DNA of 64,000 bases from Globodera rostochiensis (taxonomy: Eukaryota; Nematoda; Chromadorea; Rhabditida; Heteroderidae): assembly GCA_018350325.1 (NCBI GenBank), contig JAEVLN010000016.1:62001-126000 (forward strand), written 5' to 3'. The position numbers were made by a program, and so were the translations under genes. The notes below the pieces were generated by a model. It did no database searches. It saw only the letters and a list, made by a program, of their open reading frames with translations, and was not told the origin of the DNA. Positions within the stretch are counted from its first letter, which is position 1. Each line of letters starts with the position of its first letter. Below are positions 44,559-54,800 of the stretch, in pieces.

Positions 44559-44869
44559 CGAGGGGAACATCCCTTACTGTCACCACTCAGATCACTTCCA
44601 AACCATGCCTATCGTATAGAGCGCCCTCAATTTACTCTTGTAAATTTTCGGCTTTTTTGGCCCGCCCACACAGTGAAGGGTCGAAAAATGCAATTGAAAT
44701 TTTTGTATGTTTTCTTGAAAAACCACTGCGCAGGAAGTTCAAAAAATCATATCTCAGCTCAAAGTTGGACAAACTCTAAGATTTTTGCATCAAAAAATCG
44801 AGGGCGCTCTATACGATAGGCATGGTTTGAAAGTGATCTGAGTGGTCACAGTAATGGATGTTCCCCTCG
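44559..44869. repeat. Inverted repeat with 70-bp near-identical arms
   Basis: The left arm (44559-44628) runs from CGAGGGGAACATCC to GAGCGCCCTC. The right arm (44800-44869) is its reverse complement with only a few mismatches (GAGGGCGCTCTATACGATAG ... TTCCCCTCG). The loop is about 170 bp. Outside it, ACTCGGCTAC and GGACAACTCGGCTAC (44531-44555) have an inverse counterpart at 46426-46462. The hairpin may therefore be the left part of a larger element interrupted by later insertions. Confidence 0.85.
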
Positions 44870-45067
44870 TTAGAAATTTTCATAAATTTCAAATATTTAA
44901 CCTCGGGTTCGACCCAAACCGAATATTTGACTTGCCGAGCACACAAACCAACAGGCCATTGAATTTTGTCACTCGCTTTAGGGATTGTTATCCCGACACC
45001 GAGTCGGGGATGGGGTTAGGCTTGTCAGCCCCAAAAAATGACAACTTTACGGGGGCGGGGTACTAAC

Positions 45068-45516
45068 TAGGGCTGGCATTTATATGCACATGCATATTTT
45101 TTTCCTGGACTCGGAACGGTCTGAAACGCACAAAAAAATGTTTTCAGCTTGGTTTGTAACTTCTAGAACGCATTTCCATGTGCATATTTTGCATATTTTT
45201 GCACATTTCGCGATTTATGTGCATATTTGTGCATATTTCGCTATTTATGTGCATATTTTGGCATTTTCGCCATTTTTATCCATATTTCGCCATTTTTCAA
45301 AAATTCCTTAACAAAAATGCAATAAAAACGAAAAATATACCCCTAAAAATTGATTTTTTAAAAATTTTCAAAAATGCGCCCCTAAAATTGACTTTTTCAT
45401 GATTTGGGCAAATTTTATAGTGAATTTGGAAAAATTTATGTGCATATTTTGCAATTTTTGGTGCATATTTTATGCGCATATTTCAAGATTTTATGTGCAT
45501 ATAAATGCCAGCCCTA
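45068..45516. mobile_element. 449-bp hAT-type MITE, TSD GTACTAAC
   Basis: Starts TAGGGCTGGCATTTATATGC and ends GCATATAAATGCCAGCCCTA. The flanks are GTACTAAC at 45060-45067 and 45517-45524. Subterminal regions repeat ATGTGCATATTT many times in both orientations, which could be transposase binding sites. No coding frame of note. Confidence 0.93.
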
Positions 45517-45524
45517 GTACTAAC

Positions 45525-46389
45525 TAGAGCCCGGACTTGAGCTTCGAGCGAGACGAGATTCTCGAAAAAATCTCGGATCTCGAAAAATCTCGTGAAGCTC
45601 ATTTTAGTCGAGACGAGATGTCGAGACGAGATTCTCGAAAAATCTCGGATCTCGAAAAATCTCGAGCCGGAACAGTCGGGACTCGAGATTTTTGATTAAA
45701 ATATAATTTTTTTTCCAAAATTCTCAGAAACTCCACCAAATTTTGTACGGGTAAAAAGGGAGCACTAGAAGCATGTCTGCAAAATTTGGTCACGAAATAT
45801 AAGTGTTAGCCTGTGTTCCAAGGTTTTGAAAATCAAACAATTCAATGGTGAGGAGATATACCTAGTGTCTGACCATATGCTGTCTGCCGCATAGCTATTT
45901 TTTTGTTTCAGTAGAGAAATTCTTAAATTTTGGCGTTTCGCCTCTGGGCTTGACCCATAGTGTGGTATGAAAGAGCCGGTCAGAAAATTGTTAGAATTTT
46001 TTAACATTTTAATAAATTTTTCAAAATTTTTTGAGAATTTTTATTCACTCTGGGAGTGAGAGGAGGTTCGGCGGTGCCGATAGGCGCCGCCGAGAACATT
46101 TTGAGAGATTTGCAGCCAAAAGGGAGTATGTCCGGCGGTGCCGACAGGCGCCGCCGGGGGAATTTTTTACAAAAATTGGCAATCTTTGTTTAAAAAAGGA
46201 CTGTTTTCATGAAACATTTTGGAGTCGAGATCGAGAATCTCGAGCTTCTTTCGAGCGAGACTCGAGACGAGATTCTCGAAAAAATCTCGGATCTCGAAAA
46301 ATCTCGAAAATTCAGTTTTATTTGAGACGAGATGTCGAGACGAGATTTTTCGAGATTTCGAGACGAGATCTCGTCTCGACCGGGCTCTA
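45525..46389. mobile_element. 865-bp hAT-type MITE, TSD GTACTAAC
   Basis: Starts TAGAGCCCGG and ends CCGGGCTCTA. It abuts the previous element and shares the TSD copy at 45517-45524; the other copy is at 46390-46397. Both subterminal regions are arrays of CTCGAGACGAGA-type palindromes. Two copies of the GC palindrome CGGCGGTGCCGATAGGCGCC lie at about 46069 and 46133. Same TIR as the 102-bp element at 1294-1395. Confidence 0.93.
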
Positions 46390-46397
46390 GTACTAAC

Positions 46398-47340
46398 CAT
46401 AGAATTATGAAAATAAAATTATTCTAAGTAGCCGAGTTGTCCCGAGCAGAGTTGTCCGTAGACGGCTTTTCAAACGCAAAGCAATTGGACAATTCTCAAA
46501 AAAGTTAGGGCCAGAAAACGCTTTTTTGCCGGGTTCCGGTCTGAATCCCCACCCCCCACCGCCCGAATCCCCCACAGCCAAATGTGTCTCGAATCCCCCC
46601 ACAGCCAAAACTTCCCGAATCCCCTCAACGTCTTAGGCAACCTAAGCCTAAGCTAGGCTAACGAACCCCAACCCAGGGTGGCTTACAAATAGGCCTAAGT
46701 TAGGCTTAATCTTAGCTTCAGTACGGGAGTGAATCAGCCCGTGGGGGGATTCAGACTGGTAGCCTCTTGAGTGTGGGTCGTTTTGGCGCCGCCGATTCGG
46801 CGCCAGGGACGTTACCCTAAGCTGAGCCTAAGCCTAAGCCAACCTAAGCTTAGGCTTAGGCCTAAAGCTCACCTAGGCTGAGCTTAAGCTCTGCATTTAC
46901 TGATGTGTGTAGAATCGCAGGTAGTTCCGCCAGCACTCATTTTGGCAACCGTATAGGGGTGTACTTTCTTAATTTGTCAATTTCAGTTTCCCCTTTTTTT
47001 GGTTTCAATTGAATTTGACATTGAAAATACTTAAAAATAGTGAAACGAGTATTTTATTTAAAAAGAATGCCCTAAATCAACGATTAAAAGCATAGTAAGC
47101 TGTGAAAGTGAAAAAAACCTTGGCGCCGAAACGGTGTCGCCGAAACGGCAGCGCCGAACCGTCCTACTCCCAGCCAATTGGCCATAACTTTTTTTGAGAA
47201 TTGTCCAATAGCTTAGATTTTGCGTTTGAAAGCTTTCTACCCATTGCATGCTTTCAAATTCTATATAAATTTGTTTATTTCGCACGTCCGTCTTTCACCT
47301 AATAAATAATTTTTAGTTCGGCTACGTAATTATTTTTTAA
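46398..47340. other. Repeat fragments upstream of GAPVD1
   Basis: Contains inverse copies of the CTCGGCTAC motif (46426), degenerate CCCCCACAGCCAAA units (46540-46615), AGGCTTAGGC/CCTAAGCC-rich small palindromes (46630-46890) and a GGCGCCGAAACGG cluster (47115-47160). An ATTCGAAAGC-type fragment also lies here. The last 60 bp before the ATG at 47341 are AT-rich. Confidence 0.55.
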
Positions 47341-50300
47341 ATGAATTCGGATAATCATAATAGCAAAAAATACCATGATTTTGCTAATTTCGCCGAACTT
47401 TCTTCCCTGTGCGAGAGACTTCGTTCTGAACGTCTGCTTGTTGATTGCGAGCAAATCGTTTTGCGAAATCTCAATTCGAAGGTGTTTGGTGTGTTGCCCT
47501 TATCTTCGTTAACAACAGTATTTAGGTTAAAAGTCAGTTTTCGGAGATCTGCAGATTGGCCTGGATGTGTCGGCATGAGCAGGTGAAAAAAAAAGCGTTT
47601 TTTTATTTTATGGAGGTTTAGGAAATTTTGCGTCAATTGATCAATTCCGACCTTAGCGTTTCTCCTGGAAATTGCTGCCAGTTGATCAGCAATTTGAACT
47701 CTTCCAATTTTATTGAAGCGCACAAAGTTCTGAACCAACACGCCGTTGAACTCAGCCACGTGTTCAAGCTTTTGATGGGCGCTCCCCGGGCAGTAGCGAT
47801 TTTTCTTAACGCGGCCGAAAGAATTTCCACTAAGGTAAGACTATTGGGCATTATTTATTTAGTGAATAACAAAAATTTAGTACGCAACTGAAGAACTCGG
47901 TCGCGCATTGTTCAACGTGTTATACGGTTCTTGCGTTTTCCCCGAGAATGAGAAAAATGTGCTTGAGCTTTTGGGCCATTTGATAACACTTCAACTTGTC
48001 CAAAGTCCGGATCCGAGAAAATTGTTGCGGAAAGGGAATTCGGCCTTCTCACGCATTTACAAATCATTCTCAGAAGAGTTATTCTCCAATAAAGTGAGAA
48101 TGAAAATGTGCAAAAGTTACTATTCAAGTTAAGGTTTTTCTAACGGCTGCCCTGCATGAGCCAATCATGTACCTTCTTACCCAAGATGGTGATACGATGA
48201 TTCTTTTCTTCTAACCTAATTTTTTTTTTAAGAACTTTTTCTCGATATCGATCCGTCCAAATCACCCATTCGTATCCCCCAGGCAGAACGTCTCCGTCGT
48301 TTTGGTTCCGACCAAAACTCAAAGTCCTATAAGGAGAAGGTTGCGCAGCATAGACGAGTGATTGTTGACAAGTTTGTAAATATGTCATCCCTTTTTTTAA
48401 TTTTATTTTGTTTAGATTGGTGCTTCTCACTGAGAAATTCGTCTCATGTATTTTTTTAATTCTAAGCTGGTTACTTAAATTTAAAATTGCTCCCAACGAC
48501 TTTAATATGTTTATAGGTCATTTCTTTCTTGGTTAAGCCATTCTCAACGCGATGCCATCTTTCCCGAGAAGTATAACGTGGTTGGTCGGCCAAATGTACA
48601 CTGCACTGATTGAAAAACGACTGATAAGCAGAGAAGAGGTCGGGGTTTTATGTTTAACCGATTAAAGAAACTCTTTTAGGCCGCCCTGATATGCACCGAT
48701 TTGATCTTTACTTATTTTCTGTGCACGGCGGTTATTAATCCGGAGCCTTTGGGCATAATTTCCGATACGCCCATTAGGTCGTGTTAATGGCATGATGTTG
48801 TGATATGCCGTTGTTTTAGTCACATTGCTCGTTTCAACCTTATGCAAGTCGGACAGATTCTTCAAACCCTTGCAATACTGCCTTATGAACAACGATTTCC
48901 GGCTTATTTCGGAGAGATACTCTTGCGATTAAACAAAGTAATTTTTGAGTTCTTAGTATTAATTGGCCCGAAATTAAGGAGTCGATGATGGTCGTCATGA
49001 ACATTATTCTGAATTCTAATCCGGCTTCTATAGAGACCATTTTTCCGGTCCACGTCGCGGATCCTAGCGGGACTGAAATTTACGTACAACCGGCCTTTGT
49101 TGGAACTCTTCGCGAACTCAATGTTTTTGTGAGTGTTGGATTTGCCTTCGAGGATAAGGGGGGGGGGGACCCGGATGGATTAAGGAAATGTACAAATTTA
49201 ACAGAAAACGAAAGACATAAAATATATAACCGCGCCCTCCGCTGTAAATTTTGGTATAAGGCTCTTAGCTAAATATTTTACATATAATGCAAGATAGAAT
49301 TACTCGTAATAAATACAAAAAAAGAAATCGCAACAATTTCCGAACGCCTATCGGTTGCATTGGACTAGCATCCTTCCCTTCCAGATTGGTATAACACATT
49401 AATTGCAACAAAAAAAAACAACAATTTTTTAGTATTACACTTTTCTTTGCAGCAATCATATTTGAAATCCTCCGCAATCGACGAAATCACCGATTCTGCT
49501 TTGCGCAAGAGTTTGAAGAACATGCTGAAGCGGTTGCCGGATGAGTTTGTCGAACATTCTTCCGACATGCTGCTTTTCACACCGGAACAGTCGCCGGCCT
49601 CGTTAAACTCAAATCGATTAAAGAGTTTTGCGGACAAAGTCCAAAACGCCGCATCGCGCGGCCATCAGCGTCTCATGCAGACTTCGTCCGTCTCCAATTT
49701 TCGCAGCGTGGGTCAACGCGGCAACAATTTTCCCGCTTCACCCTCTGTCAATTTTCTCAACGAAAATTTGAGTACGGCCGGTAAGCCTCCATCATGTCAA
49801 GAACACTCGGCATCAAATGCGCATCTCAATTTCCAAGTGCGTTTTTATGGAAAGCCATATATAGTAGTTTATGCAATAATTAAAGTCCACTCTCATTTAA
49901 ATCAACATTCTATTTGTGAAGAACGTGCTCATACTTCCTATTCCTGATCGGAGTGATCCCATCGGAATGGACTCTGAGGGTTCAATAATGGAACTCTTTC
50001 GACGTCTTCAGTCAAAACGGCGTAAGCTGGTGAGCGGTGAAAAGAAAACGCGCTTTTTGACGACCACTGAAAGCATCGGTGTGCGATATAATACAGAATT
50101 TAACGTGCTTTTGTTGAAATGTTTTAGTGTCGGACCGAACAGCAACCGACGTTGTCAGTGACGATGATGAGGAGGAAGGTCTTGATGACGCGGCGGTGGG
50201 GTCTTCGGTCAGCTCGTCGAATGATAACGCTGCCGACGAAGTAATTTTATACCTTTTTAAGCGTCAGAGTCATTTATTAAATAAAAAATATTAAATTTTT

Positions 50301-53021
50301 CCTCTATTTGAGGTCGAGGATATTTCCACACTGCCCGACAATTTTTCTGACGTTGTTCCAATCAGTGCCAATGTGTCGGGAAGGGGTTCGCCCAGTCTCA
50401 GTGGAGGACGCCTTTCGGGACGAGAAACGCCCTTTTCCGGAAATGCGCCAGAGCATAATAGCGGTTTTAAATGCATTTTTTGCAAAATGTTATTCCGTCT
50501 CTTAGAATCAGCCACAATTTGCTCAACAATTCCTGCAATTGCCACACAACCGGCCGAACCGCGTCGAACCCTTCCCACCATTCCAACTAGCGTGCGTAAA
50601 CAGAACACGGAAGGTCTCGAGGAAAAATTCGGCAAGTTTGGACTGCCGCCACAAGACTCATCCAGATATCGTAATGATTTTAATTAAACCAACAAGTATT
50701 TCCATATGCTCAGGCGACGAAACAGTGTCTCTTGTAAGCGACAGTTGGTCGACGGATGTGGTGAACCCTTTAATTTGGTCTTTGTGATGCATGAATTGGG
50801 ATGGTCGTAGGCGTAATGGCTTTTATATCATTTCCCATTTAATTGACATTTGCTTTTGTATATTGACTTTTTATGGATTGCGTGCACTTTTTATTCTTAA
50901 TTTTCATAGGTCGCCTCGGACAACGAAGGACTGAATGAGCTTCGAAGCACTGATTCTTCCGCGTTTGGCCTCACGCCGAATGCCCCGACTGCGACGGTTT
51001 CTGTTGCATCCACCGCCGCTGTCTCCACTCCATTCGTTCAGCAACAAAATACACCAAAATTAAATAATAATGCAGTAGTCAACCGACACGGAAACAGCAG
51101 CAGCAATCCTTCGTCTTCGGTGCAAGACAACAACCCACAAGGGACGACGGCACTTCCACCGCATTCGGCTCCAATTGAGGTCATTTTGTTCGTTGTCTGG
51201 AATCGCCAAAACATTGTTTTGTCGCCAATATTTATTTATTCTAGTCGCAAAGCGAAGAGGAGTTTCGTTATTACGACTCGGCCAATTTGACGCGCTGCAG
51301 GGCATTTCTGGACGCAAAGAGAAAACTGCGCTTGGTGCTCAGTTGGACGACGAATTTGCCTTATGCTTCCCAGTCGGAAGGGCATAAAAACGGAGACAAT
51401 GAAAAAGCATTGTCAAACGGAACGGACGGGGGGCATTCGTCGAATACGGCAAAGAGTGAAGCGGACAGTGCACTGGTCGCACTTCAGCAGTTCCTCATGT
51501 TGTTGCTTGCCGAGGCGGTCAACAGTCGGGACAGAAAACAATCCGCCCAAATCCGCGAGGTCCAACGCTGTCTGTCCATTTTTGAACCAAAAGGGTATTT
51601 ATTCATTGACGATGTGCGAATGGAACACAGTTTTTTAGTCAATATAAATCCGAAGCTCTCAAACTGAGAAAAACATTTGGTCATCTTTAACATCCCCTAA
51701 TCAAAAAATTGAACATTTTAATCTTTTCAAAATGAAAAGTTTCGAGTTGCGCATATTTTTATTGTTTACCGTCTTTTTGAACAGTGTTCGAATTCTCTTG
51801 CGTACAATGCGCGAGGAGCACCGAAAGAGGACGGCCTTCCACCTTTATTTGCAACAATCGCGTCTCACGTTGCTTCAATTGGAATTTTGTCTGGATCGAA
51901 TGAACAAACGAATTCGCCGTGTCAAATCGCTTACTTCCGAATGTCTCATTGAAATGCTCGTCCGATTCAGTCTTCAAAAGAAGGAACAACAGTTTTTGCA
52001 GCAATTTCTGCACGATTTTCAGCAATTGAATGTTCAGGTCAGTGAGGACAGCTTGGGTCAAGATATGTTTATAGTAGAAACACCATCTTATTCGGGTTAG
52101 TGTGAAGCCCGTTTTACGGGCAGATGGGAGACAGAATTGTTATAAAAGTTCCAATTTATTGTTAAGGACGAGAAGATAGACCTGGTCGATTCGCATTTGA
52201 GCCACCTTTACGAGCAACTCGTTTTGGAATCGATGTGGCGGTCGGCCTCCATCGAAGACATTGAGTACGCTCGCAAGTGTTTGGAGCGTTCGTTGATGGG
52301 ACAGATTTATGTTTATGCGCTGTTTCCAAACGGCGATGCGGATTATTACAGAGACGAGTTTGTGCTCTGAACTGGCGTGTTTTCTATCTAAAAAATATTC
52401 AAGGGTTCTTTACAAATCGATCCAAAGACTTTCCGATTCGATAATGGCAGATCACCCGGAGTTGGCAATTCCGAAGGTTCTATAACCGGATTCCCTACTA
52501 TACATGGAAGGCAAACTTATGATTTTTTTTATCTCAGAACCTTTACGCTGAATGTCCCTGGCCATCTGCACAAGCTGAGCTTAGCATAATCAACGCGTAT
52601 AAGTCCCCACGTGATAAAATGGTTAGAATTAAATTTAAATTTGGGATATATGGATTAGCAATTGATACCCTTTCCAAACTGTGACACAAAAAGTTATTTT
52701 ATTTAGGCTTGCATCTCCCGGTGTTGTGAGACGATCGAAAATCTAATTACTCTTTCCTCCGGTCGGTCGGCGGCATCGGCTGATGACATTTTGCCGATAC
52801 TTGTGTTTGTCATCATTAAGGTGTATTAATGACAACAATTAAGTACACTAATTGAAAGGGCGTGTAATTTGAAGGCAAATCCGCCCGCTTTGCTGTCCAA
52901 CTTGCAGTTCATCGAAGGTTTCTACGGGAAACGGATGCAGGGAAGTGAGGCCTATTGGTGGACCCAGGTCACAAGTGCGGTGGAGTTCCTCAAAACCCTT
53001 CTTCACAAGCTGTGCAATTAG
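47341..53021 (+). CDS. GAPVD1/RME-6-type RasGAP and VPS9 protein
   Basis: An endosomal regulator with an N-terminal RasGAP-like domain and a C-terminal VPS9 domain that acts as a Rab5 GEF. The N-terminal exon starts at 47341 (FAELSSLCERLRSERLLVD). RasGAP blocks include VFLTAALHEPIMYLLTQD, SITWLVGQMYTALIEKR, FLCTAVINPEPLGIISD and HIARFNLMQVGQILQTL. A long Ser-rich linker follows (49450-51230). Next come DAKRKLRLVLSWTTN, LTSECLIEMLVRFSL and the VPS9 region: MGQIYVYALFPNGDADYYRD, NLYAECPWPSAQAEL, AYKSPRDKM, DDILPILVFVIIKANPPALL and SEAYWWTQVTSAVEFLK, ending at 53019-53021. The order and spacing are those of C. elegans rme-6 and human GAPVD1. About 18 exons; several introns under 60 bp. Confidence 0.95.
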
Positions 53022-53615
53022 CATTCACCTGAAACAGAATTCTCGATTCCTAAGTTGTATCTTCCTTCATAGTCCGTCCCTACGCATATCGTCATATTTC
53101 GCATTATTCATCTCAACAGAATACAATTAAAATATTTTTTATTGCTATTTTGGTCCTGTGTTATTGTGATTTGATGTCAACATTTTAATCGGTTAATTTA
53201 TCGTTTATTAATAGCATCAGGTCTATGCTGCTGCTGTATAAGTTTAATTTCAGATGTTTGAATGTAAATCATTTTTAGCATAATTTGCCATCCCAACAAT
53301 TATGTTTTTGACTTTTTCTTATTTGCTGTTAGTGGTTTTGTGTGTAAAATGATTCGTTCAAGTTGATGGAAAGGAATAAAAGAGTAAATGTTAATTTTCG
53401 CAGGTGACAAATTGGGTTTGACTAAATCGTCTGGTTTTACTTGCGCATAGAGGCCGATATGCTTGACCGCTACGCCACACGGCTGCTGGGATCAAGCAGT
53501 AATAACCAAAACTGGCGCCCTCCACTTGCCAAAGAATTAAAATTTCCGTTTCGCTCTAAAAGAAAAGGGGAAAATTGCAATATACGTTCACTCCACCAAA
53601 TTGGATAACATTTTT
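53022..53615. other. 3' flank of GAPVD1 with tRNA-like fragment
   Basis: AT-rich DNA containing likely 3' UTR and one tRNA-like piece on the minus strand around 53440-53500. That piece has an A-box TGGCGTAGCGG (minus of 53467-53477) in a GCCGTGTGGCGTAGCGGTCA context. No B-box follows, so it is a half tRNA or SINE remnant rather than a gene. Confidence 0.45.
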
Positions 53616-53803
53616 CCTAATTTTCACAGGACGCCTCGGACAACGAAGACTAACCGACACGGAAACAGCAGCAGCAATCCTTCGTCTTTGGTGCAAGACA
53701 ACAACCCACAAGGGACGACGGCACTTCCACCGCATTCGGCTCCAATTGAGGTCATTTTGTTCGTTGTCTGGAATCGCCAAAACATTGTTTTGTCGCCAAT
53801 ATT
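53616..53803 (+). pseudogene. Truncated duplicate of a GAPVD1 exon and intron
   Basis: 53616-53651 matches 50896-50935 (acceptor plus CGCCTCGGACAACGAAG). 53652-53803 matches about 51078-51236 almost base for base: CCGACACGGAAACAGCAGC, CAAGGGACGACGGCACTTCC and intron GTCATTTTGTTCGTTGTCTG. About 140 bp of the parent exon are missing between the two parts. The copy has no other exons nearby, sits about 600 bp beyond the stop of the parent gene and ends at a C-rich tract. It is a segmental duplicate, not an extra GAPVD1 exon. Confidence 0.9.
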
Positions 53804-54196
53804 CGTCCCTCCCCCCCCCTTTCCCTTCTCCCTCCCCCCCCCCCACTTCCCCCTCTCCCCTCCCCCCCCCCCCCTCCCCTCTCCCCTCCCCCCCCCCCCT
53901 CCCCTCCCCCCCTCTCCCCCCCCCCTCCCCCCCCCCCTCTCCCCTCCCCCCCCCCTCCCCTCCCCCCCCCTCCCCCCCCCTCTCCCCTCTCCCTCCCCCC
54001 CCCCCCCACTTCCCCCTCTCCCTCCCCCCCCCTTTCCCTTCTCCCTCCCCCCCCCCTCCTCCCCTCCCCCCCCCTCTCCCCTCCCCCCCCCTCCCCTCCC
54101 CCCCCCTCCCCTCCCCCCCTCTCCCCCCCCCTCCCCCCTCTCCCCTCCCCTCCCCCCCCCTCTCCCCTCCCCCCCCCCTCCCCCCTCTCCCTCACC
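53804..54196. repeat. Polypyrimidine CCCCTCTCCC tract
   Basis: About 390 bp of almost pure C runs of 5-12 interrupted by T or TCT. The opposite strand is an extreme G-tract region with strong quadruplex potential. Long frames here are Pro/Ser (plus) or Gly/Glu/Arg (minus) artefacts. Confidence 0.95.
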
Positions 54197-54619
54197 CGTT
54201 TCCGATCTTCTGGTTCGCTTGGCTCAGGGTGTCGGTTTTCTCTCCTATTGGCGGGGGTTTTGCTGCTCGTCAGCCTTATTTCTTATTCTCTCGGTCGCTA
54301 CCTTCGCTCTTCCCCCACCCTCTGCTTTTTGAAATCCCTTCCATGGCAACCGGGGCTGGCTGGGATTTATAGGTTTTTTGCGAATATGTTATCAGTGAGT
54401 AGCCTATATTTCATAAAATCTTAGAATTAGAGCGGAAGCTCAAATCATAATATCAATCGACAGCTCTTGATGAGATGAATCGAATCATTTTTCCTAAAGA
54501 TCAATAATTCCGAAAAATTAAATATTTAATTTTTAGCTGCATCTTCTCCTGTCAAATCTTTCGTTTGTGTCCCCTCTCCTCCCATCTATCCATGTCGGTG
54601 TTGCGCCGATGATTAATGG

Positions 54620-54800
54620 GTCTTCTGTTCCTCCGTTTCTTCTCCCCGTCACTCTCTCCCTCTCTCTCTCTTTCTCCATCTCTCTCTCTTTCCCCTCCCT
54701 CTCTTTTCTCTCTCTCTCCCTCTCTTTTCTCTCTCTCTCCCTCTCTTTTCTCTCTCTCTCCCTCTCTTTTCTCTCTCTCTCCCTCTCTTTTCTCTCCCCA
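54620..54800. repeat. CTCTCTCCCTCTCTTTT microsatellite
   Basis: Tandem pyrimidine units of 24 bp (CTCTCTCTCCCTCTCTTTTCTCT pattern), five clear copies from about 54700 to 54795 plus a degenerate lead. Open frames across it are low-complexity. Confidence 0.9.

Noticed and set aside
53440..53500. tRNA gene on the minus strand
   Set aside because: An A-box is present but no B-box or T arm follows, so it is a half tRNA or SINE remnant.
53575..54372. Pro-rich frame of 265 codons and antisense Gly/Arg frame
   Set aside because: Generated by the polypyrimidine tract; the first part is the duplicated GAPVD1 exon.
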